This document shows, piece after piece, positions 25,914 through 38,073 of a stretch of 64,000 bases of DNA. The stretch's first letter is position 1. Each line of letters starts with the position of its first letter. The notes beneath the pieces are model-generated. The model was not told where the DNA came from and made no database searches. It was given only the letters and a program-made list of their open reading frames with translations. This stretch comes from Rhynchosporium graminicola (taxonomy: Eukaryota; Ascomycota; Leotiomycetes; Helotiales; Ploettnerulaceae): NCBI GenBank assembly GCA_900074885.1, contig FJUW01000054.1, forward strand, positions 62,001 to 126,000, in the 5' to 3' direction. The position numbers and the translations under genes were made by a program.

Positions 25914-26260
25914 CAGCCGTTCCAATTCTTCTACACCCGTCGCGAATCCTACGCGCATGAAGGTGTTTCTCTTCAACCCAAAAGATCTCGAATGGTCCGA
26001 AGATCGCGGCGGGGTAATGTTCAGGATCAACAGGGAGCCTGGAGATATCGTACCCTGAAATAGCCGCACTATGTGCTATGTATGTCTACCTGAAGGAAAG
26101 ACGATTCGTCATGTGCAAGACATCTGTATGACTCTGTAGAGATTCATTCCCGAGGATCAGCTCAAGGTGAAGCAAGTATACTTTGGGAAGAGTATTGTGA
26201 CTACTCACTAGCCTCAATGGTATATTTTTCGAATTCTCTTTCTCGTACCTGTCTTTACAT
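25914..26260 (-). pseudogene. Coding-like exons of an unrecognised gene, probably decayed
   Basis: Two segments join in phase through a 35-bp gap with GTAGAC and TTTCAG borders (26055-26089). They read LELILGNESLQSHTDVLHMT...RLSF, then RYDISRLPVDPEHYPAAIF, GPFEIFWVEEKHLHARRIRDG. A donor GTAAGT follows at 25913. Upstream, FEKYTIEA could join through a 28-bp gap that is too short for a normal intron. No start or end can be defined and I do not recognise the family. It lies between two clear pseudogenes, which suggests decay. Confidence 0.35.
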
Positions 26261-26991
26261 ATGGAATAGATTTCTAACACTTACCTTACAAATAGCCGCC
26301 CAGCAGCATAGCCTCATATGAGAAATAGGAAGGTCTGTTCGAAGAACAAGAAAGAGCTGTTCGAGAAGCCAGGCGTTGACAGATGATGTGCTACGACTTG
26401 CAGGTAGTATGGTATGATGGGGTAGCTATGTGTATTTTCTAGTGATTTGTAGAGTTTTTGTTGCTTCCAGAATCTATATCAACTTTCCCTTTGCAACCTG
26501 TGCGGTATTCTTCAATAGTCGCTTCTCCTATGTGAAGACTGCGCCTCTCGCTTATTAGGGAGGGTGTCAACAAGAAGGGACCAGAATGTGGGGAATGATG
26601 AACCAACCGTCCTGTTAGATCGGGTACGAGTGGCATGCCATGAAAACACGCTATCCAAGTGGCATGTTTTTATGATAGCTAGAACGGCAGGAAAGCCTCA
26701 TCGCTCGCTTAGTATTTGAACAAACTACCTGCATTATCTCTAGTAGAAGGTATGGGTCTTTTGAGTAAGCATTCAGACTGATCTTCTCCATGCCAAAAAG
26801 TACTCGAACGCTGTATACCCACACCCCCGGGTATTGTTCTATAACTTAAATCCACAACGCCCTGCGAGCTCCTCACTCAAATCAAAGCCCATCCCAGCAA
26901 CCCAAGCATAATATCTACTACATCTCAGCATCCTCGCCTCCTATAAATGTCCACAAGTTCCCGAATTAGAAGTCGAAGTAAGCGAGTTCCA
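26261..26991. other. Non-coding stretch between decayed genes
   Basis: Short frames only; nothing with splice support or recognisable motif. Confidence 0.4.
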
Positions 26992-28584
26992 TTATGCCGA
27001 GCACCCGCTCAACTTATGCTTAGGCCATCCATAGCCCGTCTCAACCCATTTCGTGACATTCATATCCCGGTAAGCGTTCGGATGCTTCCTAATATAATCA
27101 ATCAGTTTCCTATGACCAGGTGGATCACAAGTCACCTAACTCAGCTCCCCTTCTTCTGATACAGCCTGACATAACCCACATGCATCGTAGTCGGGAATTT
27201 CAGCTCATCCATCTCAATCTTGATCCATGTATTGCTCATCCCCAGATTCAGAATCTATAGACATGGGTTCCTTAGCAACCTGTCTGGCTTTGATATTCCC
27301 GTTCGGTCCAACCGCGCGGCCGTCCATGATGAATGAAGGATCGTCGCCAACGAACCAGGCGATTTTACTGTTGGTGGTGCCGGGAATGTACTTGTAGGCG
27401 TATTTCTGGTAGGCGAGGCCGTTGTACCATGAGTTGTTCAATGTCGTGATTGTGCTGATGCCTTGTTGGAAGGGACCTCCGTAGTAGGAGTTGATTTGGG
27501 ATATGTAGGGGTCAGGAATAGCCACAAAATCCGAATTCGGGCGGTGGAACATGTCAAAAGGAGCGAGTTGGTAGCTTTGGGTGACGATGCCGGTTTCTCC
27601 GTAAATGGATCCTTCGAGTGTGTCGATTTCGGGTGTGCCTCGACCAGTGCCGGGATTGGGGTGGTCTGAGCCTTTACAGGTGCAGGAATTGAATTTTTGG
27701 CCTGGAAGCATGGACATTCCGTCCGGTGAGGACTGGTTTGGTGTAATACCTGCATCACATGAGTTGTAGGTGTATGGCCAGACTCCATCGGTAGTAGCTA
27801 GATATCCAGGACAACCAAGATTCCTGCTGGAATGTCAATACTTGTAGCACACACTTTGAGAATGAAAGACTGGTACTTCGACCATCAATCACTCCCCCCA
27901 TACTCCAAATTCCTGGCTACCATCCCGCTAACCTAGCCGGTCCAGCCATAGAGGCCGAAACCTCAATAGTCCCTCCTTTGAAGCATAGTTGACTCCAGGA
28001 ATGCAACGTACCCGACCCAAAATCAAGATCATGGTTGGGGAAGCGTTCCAATCTCAACTGAAGGTAGCCATTCGCCGTCGTTACTGCGTCAGGAGTATAC
28101 CATTCCAAATCTTGCATCGCCCCGTACCAGAAGTCCGGTGCGTACCAAAATGGATCGTCTCCTTCGTAGAGAGCTCATATCCCTATTATTATTAACAAAA
28201 TATGTGAAAGATGTGCGAGCTATGAAGACCACAAAACTCATGGGCACCAATGGGTGGGTTTTTCGAAAAACCCCAGAACCCATGCCGCAGCCTAGCCAGG
28301 ATGAGTACGATTCTCCCACATGTCGATGAAATGGTCCTTCTATTGAAATAGTCCTTTACTTTCGGCTTGAATGTGATATCATCGTTGTCTGCTGGAAGAT
28401 GGAGACTATCGTCTTCTTCAATCTCGTTTGGGTATAAAATGAAGCCTTTTTCTCCACCGTAGTAACTGTAAGGATCCGAGGCCCCCAGACTGTCATCGGG
28501 GTATCCACACTTTTCGCTCTTTCGCTGAGACCTGATACCGTTTTCAACATCTTGAAAATGCCTTGTGACTTCTGTGGTGGCCAA
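26992..28584 (-). pseudogene. Broken KRE6/SKN1-type beta-1,6-glucan synthesis protein (GH16-like)
   Basis: The family can be followed across several frames. Near 28470 comes an N-terminal part (PYSYYGGEKGFILYPNEIEE and YFNRRT). A membrane-segment region around 28260-28360 has lost its frame. The catalytic domain then begins EGDDPFWYAPDFWYGAMQDL, with EWYTPDAVTTANGYLQLRLE. It continues past 27823 as NLGCPGYLATTDGVWPYTYN, then EIDTLEGSIYG (the ExDxxE-like catalytic motif), ITTLNNSWYNGLAYQKYAYK and AVGPNGNIK, and ends GYGWPKHKLSGCSA with a stop at 26992-26994. The damage is an in-frame TAG at 27917-27919 where a Trp is expected, a donor reading GGGAGT (27891-27896) instead of a GT, and further frameshifts near 27257 and 27153. 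The C-terminal segments are strongly conserved, so inactivation looks fairly recent. Confidence 0.85.
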
Positions 28585-28761
28585 ATGCGTCCTACTGCCT
28601 AAGCTGACGTCCGTACTTGACGGATACCGAGAATAGTCGTGACCTAGGTCCTGTAGAAACTTTGGACTGTTTTTTCTTTATATTACTTCTGATTAGAGTG
28701 CTGGCGTCAATCTCTCCCTCAACGGTGCTTGCGGCGAATTCAGTACGCCTACCCGTCTCCT

Positions 28762-28962
28762 CTACTCACTTCCTAAGGGCCGCGTACTGCTAATCACTCT
28801 GGAGCTCTCGTTCAGCGATACATCGGACGAGGTCCTGAGATTTGCTGCCGTGGCCACCGCATTGCCATCGACATCATCGTCTGTAGACCTAATTGGACTC
28901 GAAGACGAGCTGTTTAGAAGCGACGGAATAACTGGCGAGTTAGAGAAACCATTTCTACTCAT
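28762..28962 (-). other. Ser-rich open segment, possible N-terminal exon of the KRE6-like pseudogene
   Basis: An open frame reads SRNGFSNSPVIPSLLNSSSS and continues to SSDVSLNESSRVISST. It is disordered, as in the N-terminal cytoplasmic tails of KRE6/SKN1 proteins. The same frame continues upstream to about 29050 if a TGA near 29008-29014 is disregarded. The link to the downstream gene is inference from position and strand. Confidence 0.4.
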
Positions 28963-30460
28963 AGCCTGAGATGGTCTCCCAGTGCTAGATAGACTCGAAC
29001 TGCTTCTCCGTATTCATTGTTGCGTTTCATCCTCCAGTGGCGGCGCTGGGTCCTGTCGATCGTAGAGCAGCAGCACTAGTTTCTGCCTCCGCACTCATAT
29101 CTCCTCTTGAGGCCTGAGTCTGCTCTCCTATGCATATATCTCATCCTTGATATGCAACCGGCGGTGTGTTCTCCGCCGTTTCCAGATCGCACGTCCTCAC
29201 AATAGCTAAGGTGTATCGCTGGAAAACAAATGGAAACCGAAGCATTAAAAGAAGGAAGGGTCTCTACTAGCAGGGGTTTGGTATATAAGGTGTAATTTAG
29301 AACTGGGGATATCAGAACAAGCTAATATAAGCATGTAGGAAGAACAGGATGAAAGGTAAAAGCACGGTATGATGAGGTTAATGGATTTAGCATCAGGCTT
29401 TTGACCCATCTGAATAACTACATACTCCATAGTGGGTTTGTATCAGTGGAGCGAGAGTAGACTTCGCTTCCGCAACTAGTGAGCGATGAAAGAAGGACGA
29501 AACACTGGAGAGGACTTACTTATGGATTGTTAAAAAAGTGCGGCTGGGGGAGACAAAATAACCTAGGTAGACATCATCGTAGTCTGGCAGTGTGAGCCCG
29601 CCGTTCATGCACCAAGGTCGTAAACCTTCAGTAAGAAGCTTATGCAAGAAGCGACAGTGATGACAAACTCTACGATTCAGCGTCGTATTGTTAATGTTCT
29701 TGGCAGAGTCAGACTTCGGCAGTCAAGCTCGCTAGAGATTTTAGCTCAACGCTATCTCAAAGGGTCCAGCAAAATGACGCTAATACCAAGGAACCCGAGT
29801 GATAATTCGTAAGGATAAGATCAGTATCTTTTCGGCGTAGTCAGCGCCATTGAACCTCAAAATAGGAGGGAAGTAAAACGTCGCCGTCAGCTGGGACCTG
29901 TCCAGCATTATGGATTTTAGTAGTGTGAAAATTCTATTGTCTTAGCCTGGAGATCTTGTCAACGGGCTTTCGTATCGCACTATCTGATAGCTGACAGTCT
30001 TTAGTACTCGCTGAGTTTGAGCCTCATGATGCACTGATCACGCTTGGCCAATGCTGAAAACAGGCCTGTAGACAGATAGACCGATCCTATGAGAGATAAG
30101 CTTATGAAGAGTGACCCTTTCTGTTCTTCATGAGATACATCTCTCGCAACAGGACGAAAACGAACCCTCAATTTTGGCCAAGGAGTGCTGACACGGCTGC
30201 GGCAAGGCTAAAATCTAAGAGATGGTGATGAAGCCGCTTTGATTTTGATAGGAGTTGGTTTCATTGCTTTATACTGATTGCGAGTTATCGCGATAATAAT
30301 GCAAGTCTATTTGTGTTCCATTGAAAGAAAGGCTTATAGACATTTAGTCTATCGCGCTCCGACTTCCGGATAATATACCTGTAGGACCATGAGTATATCA
30401 GTCCTGACAGAAGACTTCTTCGTCCAAGGAAGCAGGCTTCGGCTGTGCTAAACGTACATC
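28963..30460. other. Intergenic, no gene seen
   Basis: About 1.5 kb with only short frames. No repeat or RNA gene was recognised beyond the possible 5' part of the KRE6-like pseudogene at its left edge. Confidence 0.5.
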
Positions 30461-31796
30461 TTAGTCCCTCAATGCCTGGTCATTGATACCGAACACCGAT
30501 TTCAGAGTATCAAGCTGCCTCTGCAGCTCATCAATCCCTCCCTGGCACTGACTGACAATATCGTACACTTCCCGCTGCTTGGCCTTAGTGAAGAAATTAC
30601 TAGCAGGCACGGGAGGCCCCTTGGATTTTATCATCTGATGTTCCCACGTGGCTGCGACCGGTTGAAGAGTCCCATTGCCAATTTGAGACACAGGTCCTGG
30701 ATCTCGTGGGAACAAGGTTGCTGCTTTCGATCTCCGATTCTTGGCATGGTCTTGATACGGAGATGGGACGAAAGCGCCTGCTGATGGCCTTGCGACTTCT
30801 GGATGCGACAAACGCGGCGCCGGCCTGACTTCTATCCGATCAGGAGAATCTGGTTCATCAATTTGGTCGCTAGCTATTGAAGCTTGAAGGAGCATGTCTA
30901 AATCTAGAGGTGCGGGGTGAGGAGGTTGTATCTGAGGATAGATACTCGTATACTTCGTCGATTGAGTAATTGGCAGCGTTTGTTTCGGGGGGAGGGCGGT
31001 TCTTTTGCGCTTTTTGCTGGACTCTTCTAAATTTTGACTACGTGATACCGAGCCATCTGCATGATACCGCAACGCTCTACCATCTTCGGTTCCTGGTAAC
31101 TGGTCAGCAACAAAAAATAATAACAATGCTTCTTCAGCCCTGCAGATCACCAATCTTCTAGCCTACCCAGGTGGAAAGGAAGCAATGGCACTAGCATACT
31201 TCAAATTGAATAACCTTAAAACCAAGCTTTTCAGAAACACGTATTCGCATGAGGAACTCCGCTATAGAACATTCTACAGCAAGCATGACCACTAAGTCAA
31301 AGGCACACATACACATCAAAGACTCACCAGACGTTTGAGTCCTGAGACTGCACTTATTTCCCTTCGAAGTAAAGATGCAACTGCTACAGGCCCCCTGAAA
31401 CCAACTTTCCAACGTGACGCACACCGCAAACCGTCCATAACCACCAGCACATAGAGCACACGGGTCCGCCATAGCCGTCCCCCTCGTAGACAAAAGTATA
31501 GCACCCCGTTGCTGCACGCGAGTACTATCACCCGCTTTTTCCGGCGGCAGTTCCTGACCTGGCCGCCATGGTATCGAGATCCGTACTTCGGGTAAAAGCT
31601 TCAGCTTGTCGAGGAAGGAGACGTAGTTGCTGTGTGGTTTTGAGGAAGAGGATGAACCCGGGTTTTGTGTTTCAAGTGCGGGCCTGCCCTGCAGGCTCGT
31701 GTCTGCTTCGGCGTCATAAGCGTGGGTATGGTATTCGGATTTGATGATGTCTACGGACCGCCTCGTGGGAGTGTAGCGGTTATCTGTGGGAGGCAT
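30461..31796 (-). CDS. DUF3716-like cysteine-rich protein, copy 1
   Basis: Exons 31328-31796 and 30461-31092 join in phase (phase 1) to give 366 aa. A compact cysteine module at residues 113-149 has six cysteines spaced CX2C-X9-C-X10-CX2C-X8-C, around G.GRFAVCV and WFQGACSSC. This is the pattern of the fungal DUF3716 domain as I recall it; function is unknown. The flanks are disordered. The C terminus (about 325-366) is a conserved helix (REVYDIVSQCQGGIDELQRQ...LKSVFGIND) shared with the neighbouring copy. The ATG at 31796 was chosen because the frame above it (to 31985) is poorly protein-like. A tandem paralogue lies 580 bp upstream on the same strand. Confidence 0.75.
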
Positions 31797-32379
31797 TCGG
31801 ATGGATGTTTGGAGTTGTTGAAACGGAAATGAGCACGGGCGGCCCGCTCTCCTGCAGCGGTAAGAGCTGCAAGTGGCTGAGACGAAGAAGCTATGGCCTT
31901 CGAGGATCCTCACTTTATGTCTACAATCGCCTTGTTCGAACAATTGAACAACTAATGTGTGAGCTGAAGAATGAAGATGGATCAATTTTTTTGATTATCT
32001 AGATTCGAGTGGGAAGGAATAATGAAAAATTTGGCACAAAAAGAAAAGCATCCCTTATACGAGGCTTACATGTGTGTTGATGCAGAACCACTTACACGCA
32101 GAGTGATATATATACAGGAGTAATTGTTATACAGGGTCGTAGATAACTCACACATTATAAAAAAGGGCATGCAGATACACGCTGCATGTGGATAGTACCG
32201 GCGAAATTTTCAAGTGTGCCATGCCGTGTCGCTGCTTTATATAAAGGTCCCAATGTAGTAAGTGTTAGGTTCAAGTAAGTGAGTGTGAGATATTCTCCCA
32301 GACCTCACCGGACAAAATTCTCGCATTAGTATTAGTATAAATATAAGGGCCGTTAAGATAAATCAAGTATTCCTCTCCA
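31797..32379. other. Intergenic between tandem paralogues
   Basis: Short AT-rich stretches and no gene; presumably the promoter of copy 1 and the 3' UTR of copy 2. Confidence 0.5.
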
Positions 32380-33619
32380 CTAATCCTCGTCGTTAATGCC
32401 GAGTGCCTTCTTAAGACAATTCAATTCCCGTTGCAAGTGCTCAATTCCTCCTTGCAACCCACTCACAAGTCCATAGACTTGTCTTTGCTTGTTCTTTGGC
32501 AAAGCATCAATGAGGGCCGCTGAACCGTCCTCATTAGGCATTGTCTCTTCTCTTCGATCCTGTTCCGTGTTGATTCGATACCCCGGTACATTCCCATCAA
32601 CTCCATTCCCGTATGGTTGTCCTGCCATTGGCATGGGTTGATTCACGGACGCCCAACCTAAAGAATTGCGGTGCCCATTACTACCTCCTTGTGGTAGAGG
32701 AGCCGCGCCATTCATGCGATTCATCATAGGGTGTGTAACCGACATCGTGGCCGTAGGATTGACCGAAGCCCAGGGCCTCTCAACGATCTGGTTCATTTGT
32801 TGCCTTGCTGACTCTCCAAGCTCCTGCTCCCATTGCGGTCGTGCACTCTCCCATTCTGGAACGGAATTCTCGATTTTCCTACGTTTGTGTTGTGGTGATT
32901 CGATATGCGGTGGTTGGTGATCATTATTCCTCAGAGGGCTGTGATCTCCGGTAAGTGGTGGGTTTAGTGAAGGACTTCCTGCAATTTCTCCAGCTAGATA
33001 AAATATTAAAGTTGTCCTCAGTATTATTCGAGAGGATAAACTAACCCTCGTTCTTCTTTATGCTGCATCGATTGGGCCTTCCACTGAGTTGACAACTTGC
33101 GCATGCCCCTTTGAAGTAGCCATCCAATGCGACACAAACATTGAACTTGCCCCGGCCGTTTGCGCAGCTCTGACAAGGAACCTGCTGTATTTCCCCGCGA
33201 GTGGCCAGTAGACATCCAAATCGTATTTGTTTTCGACGCGATTCTCCTCCGGTTTCATTATCTGCTCCATCCTCAACACCATCCCTCCACGGCAGCTCTC
33301 GAAGCTTAGGCATCTGCTGTAGCCGATCCTCCATTGTGGGAGCGACGAGCCTCGATCTTTGTTTTGGGGTGGGTTGGGGGGTATGCAGCGGTTGGGAATT
33401 GAGGTGAGCGTAGTTTGTGGCCGAGATGTTTTCCTCGAAAGGTTCGGGACTCTCGAGGTTTCGAGGAGTGTTGATCTTCGCGAGGAGGTCCATCCCGGGG
33501 CTACTCATGCTTATCGCTTTATGCTGTTGTTGCCAGCGATAGTCGCCTTTCACGATGTTTTGATGATTGTTTGGATATTGTCCTTCGTCTTCATCATCAT
33601 CTTCTGGAGAAAGACGCAT
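32380..33619 (-). CDS. DUF3716-like cysteine-rich protein, copy 2
   Basis: Exons 33046-33619 and 32380-32993 join in phase (phase 1) to give 395 aa. Six cysteines at residues 149, 152, 162, 173, 176 and 185 have exactly the same spacing as in copy 1 and sit in PCQSCANGRGKFNVCVALDG, YFKGACASCQLSG. The intron interrupts just after the module in both copies and in the same phase. The C terminus ends with the shared helix (RQVYGLVSGLQGGIEHLQRE...LKKALGINDED). The rest is disordered, acidic then Pro/Asn/Gln-rich. The two cysteine pairs could bind a metal, but no function is known to me. Confidence 0.78.
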
Positions 33620-34639
33620 TGTTGTGTGATCAAGCAGGAATGTATGAGATTGAGGAATGGCGCGTGGAGTATTTGGGAATTGGCTTGCATTGCTTCCCTT
33701 GCGGCTTCTCGATGTCCAGAATAAATTGAGGTGATGTATCCCTGTTCCTTGTTGATGCGATAAGGTTAAATTATGGCTCTTATCGAGCGGGCACCCCTGG
33801 AATAAAAGCCACCAACCCTGGAAGTCTCGGAGCTGTGACTTGGATTGGGCTGGCCTTGCCGCGGATACTCTGCCTCGTCCTGATATGCTGCTTACCTAGG
33901 TAGGTAAGGAAGGCATGACTTCTCACAGTTTATTCGATGTATAGCAGCAGGCTCCAGCTTATATATACGACGTTATGTCATTAGGCAAATCTACCTGCTA
34001 GATCTGCCTCCTGAACCTAGCAAATGCCACCCTTACTTCTAGGCTGTGGGTATTTTTCTGCATACCAACGCTCTCGCTTCGCTTACTGCTAAACTGAGGT
34101 TCAATGTACTACGGTGATTTCGCCGGCACTTCTCATTGCATGTACCTAGACATAGGCTCAATGGGTTCTATTCTACGCCAACTTATTTAATTCAGAGGGT
34201 AGTACTGTGCGGTCTAAATATAACCAGAGTAAAGCCTTGATTGAGAACGGCCAAGGAATTGAGCGTCGGCTCCAGATGTATCTGACTGAATATTCAAGAA
34301 CTAGGAATATCGAAGAAGTTGAGTGGTGAGCTTGAATATGTCTAGGAGACCGAAAGTGCGCTTGAGGATATTGTAAGGAGTGCCACCGATTAAATATCAG
34401 TAGACTTTCAAGGAGAGTGATATAGCGAATAATCCCAGGGGATCCAGCCCCTGGAGTCATACTTAGCATCCTTCATCATCAGACGTCAAGAGTCTCATAC
34501 ACGTCTGTCATGGTATCATTTCGAGCTATTCTGCCCACTGAGTTGCGTCCAAAGTCTAATCCTGTACATCTTCCTGGCACCTTTGCCTCGTTATACATAA
34601 GAGTACAGCCGATCGTTCCATGCAGTCGTAAACTGAAGC
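33620..34639. other. Intergenic, no gene seen
   Basis: Contains short TAGGTAGGTA repeats near 33897-33908. The frames here are unsupported. Confidence 0.5.
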
Positions 34640-35538
34640 TCATAATTTCTCTTCCTGTTGAGAATTCACCGCCTTTAAACTCTTCTGCTCTTCTTTCAGT
34701 TCGTATGTCTCTCTCAGCGCCTTTTCCACCTGCCAAACAGCCCTGTCTAGCTCAACATCCAATTCTGGGATATCGAACGCTTCCGCAATCCGTTTCCCGT
34801 TCGATTTGTGTAGCACCATTCTCTCCTCCAGATCAATTCCATCGATTACTGTTGATGTCTTCTCTCCACCCTTTCCAAGCGCCGGGTCGAAAGGCCGCTC
34901 CCCATTAGAATATATGTCATCGAGAATCTTTGACGGTGTGGCTTTGATAAGCTTATTGTCAAGTAAGAAGCCAATATGCTTTGCCCCCGACAAAGCCCGC
35001 CAATGCGACCAGGCTCTGAAAACGAGATAGAAGAAAGGCAGATTCGGGACACTGCATAATGTTAACAAATGGGCGGAGATTAGCCAGTTGGGAATACTCA
35101 CATCGGTACTAGTGCAAACGGGGCACTTATTGGCATTCCAATGAAGGAATAAATCATCCTGCTCTTATGCAACGATTGCCTCTCCGTACCCAGAGTCTTC
35201 AACAATTCCGCAACCTTCTCCTCCGGTATCAGAGTCGACGGAAAGGAGAGCTCGATCTTCCCTTTTCCTGGTAACTCATCCTCTTCCTTCCGCTTCGTGA
35301 GAGGTGGAATCGACTTGAGTCCCCATTCTTCGTAAGGAATCCTCTTCAATGCCTGGTTTCCATAGTCTACGACTTTCTTTTGCCAACCGCTCTCTTTCTT
35401 CTCCCACCCTGCCCATAGATTTGCTGCTTTTGTGGTGCCTTTATCCAGCCAGCTCTGTTTGTCACTGGTTACGACATTGAGCTTTTGGCAGTAAATGAGG
35501 GTTCGCCGCGTCGATATGGGTAATAGGTAGAGGCGCAT
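34640..35538 (-). CDS. Mitochondrial K+/H+ exchange-related protein (Mit_KHE1 family)
   Basis: Exons 35102-35538 and 34640-35051 join in phase to give 282 aa. It opens MRLYLLPISTRRTLIYC and has a basic middle with WEKKESGWQKKVVDYGNQAL. A hydrophobic hairpin-like region spans the exon junction (FIGMPISAPFALVPIV and LPFFYLVFRAWSHWRALSGA). The C terminus is charged. This is the pattern of the fungal family annotated from yeast YDL183C, which is tied to K+/H+ exchange across the inner mitochondrial membrane. An ATG nine codons upstream (35565) is possible, but the family begins at MRLYLLP. The 49-bp intron has GTGAGT and GCAG borders. Confidence 0.85.
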
Positions 35539-36624
35539 CGTGATCTGGGAAAGCGGCTTACGCAAGGTGTTTGGTGGGAGGTATCTGAGCTATATTACTC
35601 CATTGACTGCTGGCAAGACCTGGGATGGCTCCCGTTTGCAGGTAGACTAGATGACAATGCGGCTGCGATTGCTACAGTGAAGTGACGTGGGATCGCGAAG
35701 ACTGAACCTGAGGTTTGTGCTGAGGTTGAGCTTGAGGTTAAGGTTAGTGTTAGTGTTCAAGTTGAGGTTGTTGACAGTGCGATGTGATTCCCCTTTCTTG
35801 CTTCGAACATGGAAATCAAAAGCCAATCCTAGCACCACGAGGCACCGCCAAGCCTAATCCAGCTGCAAGTGGGTATGACGCATGGCACATCGCATCGCTG
35901 AAGATGGAAAGCAACCCAGGGAGGGTCAGGGCAGTTGGGAGATGTCCCTGCAGGTCTCTAAACTCTAATCTTGATCCATGGCCGTCCTGTGAGCCTGTCC
36001 TGTCAGTCGCGGGCGCAGCCTGGTCGATCAGAGATTCCCATCAAGTCTCAAAAACGTGGACTTGCAAAACCCCCAGATCTCTCACAGTGATAAGGGATCC
36101 TGCAAATCTGAAAAAAGAATCCATTCTCATTTCAGGTTCCATTATCACAATTCACCTGTCTTCGGTCCTTAAGAATATGGTAGAACTAGCAAATGCATCC
36201 CATGTAATACACGGGAGGGAACCACTTGATTTCCGTCGTTTGCTGGGAAATTGCCTAGGTAGGTAGGTACGTAGTGGGAACAACACTTCGATATTTCCAT
36301 CTGCTTCACCAACTTCACTTCATCCCTCTTCCTCACTCACCCACCTCTCCAACCATATATTTTCTTTTCTTTTCTTGTCTCTCAGCCCATTCTTTTCGAT
36401 TTGCTGGTATATATATATTATGGAGTTGGTCGCTGTCTAGAACACCTCGCGCGGCCAGTGTGCTGCGTTGATTCCGACCTCTATTTTCATCCGATCAATT
36501 GTTACAGCCCCGACATACATGTACCAACATCTAGCGCTTTGCCAGAACCCCTCCTCGGCCTCGCTCGACCACCCTCGAGCCCCCTTGTTTTTTTTCCTTT
36601 ATCTAGGTACTTCGCTAGGTCTCT
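35539..36624. other. Divergent intergenic promoter region
   Basis: Lies between two genes transcribed away from each other. It has an imperfect TTGAGGTT-type repeat (about 35703-35775) and pyrimidine-rich sequence just before the SRF1-like start. No gene is supported. Confidence 0.5.
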
Positions 36625-38073
36625 ATGGCGTCCTCCGACAATGCATCCCTGACTGCTTCTGCCCCTTGGCCTCAACTCGACTCACAACATATCCTACACT
36701 ATGGCCCTCCCCTTCGAACGAACAGGCAGACATCCGATGCCTCCAGCGCTTCTTCAGGCGAAGCGGCTATGAGGACAAAGGGCATTTTGAAGAACAGAGC
36801 TGCTGCATACTCGTCATCTTCGCAAAATACACAGGCGTCAGGGAGTACACATCGGAAGAGTGTCATTGCTCAAAGGGCTGTGAAGTCTTTACCGCGTAGG
36901 TCCCTCGAATTCCTGGATGCATGCCATTCTAATCATTGGACAGCGTGGGTGGCATCTTACGAAGAAGAAGATGGCGACAGCCCCAAAGCTTCGCGCCAAC
37001 TGCTGTCGGCTCCTCCGAGGGCACATGCTGCTCAGCACCACTATGCTCCAAATGCTCCAATCCTCGCGACCAGAATGTCGCATGATGGCTACGTTGAGAC
37101 CATAAGGGAGGGTTCAGCAATCAAAAAGACCGAGACCGGGTTCTTTGGTGGTGTTAAAGAACCTGTGAGAGGCCGGAAATGGGATCACGTTCGGGATGCA
37201 GAGCCTGTCATAATGCAAGGAGGGGACGTTCCCACAGCATCGCCATGGATTCCCTTTATCAAATCGTCCATGTATGCTCCAACAACAAACGAGGATCGAA
37301 AAATTGTAACTCCTGAATTCTTACAGCAGCAAACGCCGGGATATAACAGACCCTGGCGTGGAGATTTGGAGCAGGGGGAAGGATCTGAAAAGTACTCTAC
37401 TCATCTTCATAGTAAGAAGAAAAGGAAAACCTTTCTTGTGAGGTCCCAGGTATGTATACAACCTCATTTCATCTTTTCTTCCTTTTTTTTCCCAAGCGCC
37501 AGTGTTAATTCGATTTAGCGTGCCCTTATCTCTCACGCACTGGTACCTCTGGGATTCCGATTGACTGTCCTTTCAACATCTATAATTGCCCTGGCTATAT
37601 CCTCTTCCGTTCACCACCTTTCAAATGTATATACTTATGCTCAGAACGCCTCTACCACCATGGCCATCGTCGTCGATGTCGTAGCCATACCCTATATCCT
37701 GTACATCACGTACGACGAGTACACGGGCAAGCCATTAGGCTTGCGACAGCCAAAAGCCAAAATACGACTTGTACTATTAGATCTTTTCTTTATCATATTT
37801 GAATCCGCAAATTTGGCGCTCGCATTTACGGCCTTGACAGATCGCGACGGGGCTTGCAGAGTTGGACCGACTACCGACACAAACAGTATTGTGTGCGGAA
37901 GGGTCATGGCTCTTTGCGCTATTCTAATGATTGCCTTGATCGCGTGGAGCTTGACTTTTGCAGTTAGCATTTTCAGGTACACATACAGCACCAATATCTT
38001 TGATCAACAAATCATGTGCTAACCTTTTCGTAGGCTAGTTGAGCGTGTAGGAGGGAGAGAAGAGGCAGATTGA
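36625..38073 (+). CDS. srf1: SRF1-like membrane protein (regulator of phospholipase D family)
   Basis: Exons 36625-36895, 36944-37449, 37519-37976 and 38034-38073 join in phase to give 424 aa. The N-terminal 260 residues are disordered and include the short conserved WVASYEEEDG. The C-terminal part has about four membrane helices around HALVPLGFRLTVLSTSIIA, a loop with HHLSNVY, TTMAIVVDVVAIPYILYITY, DEYTGKPLGLRQPKAK, LVLLDLFFIIFESANLALAF and AILMIALIAWSLTFAV. This matches fungal proteins named after yeast Srf1, which affects phospholipase D (Spo14) activity. The first intron (48 bp) is a multiple of three and open, so it could be read through; splice borders and branch-like CTAAT favour an intron. 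Confidence 0.78.
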
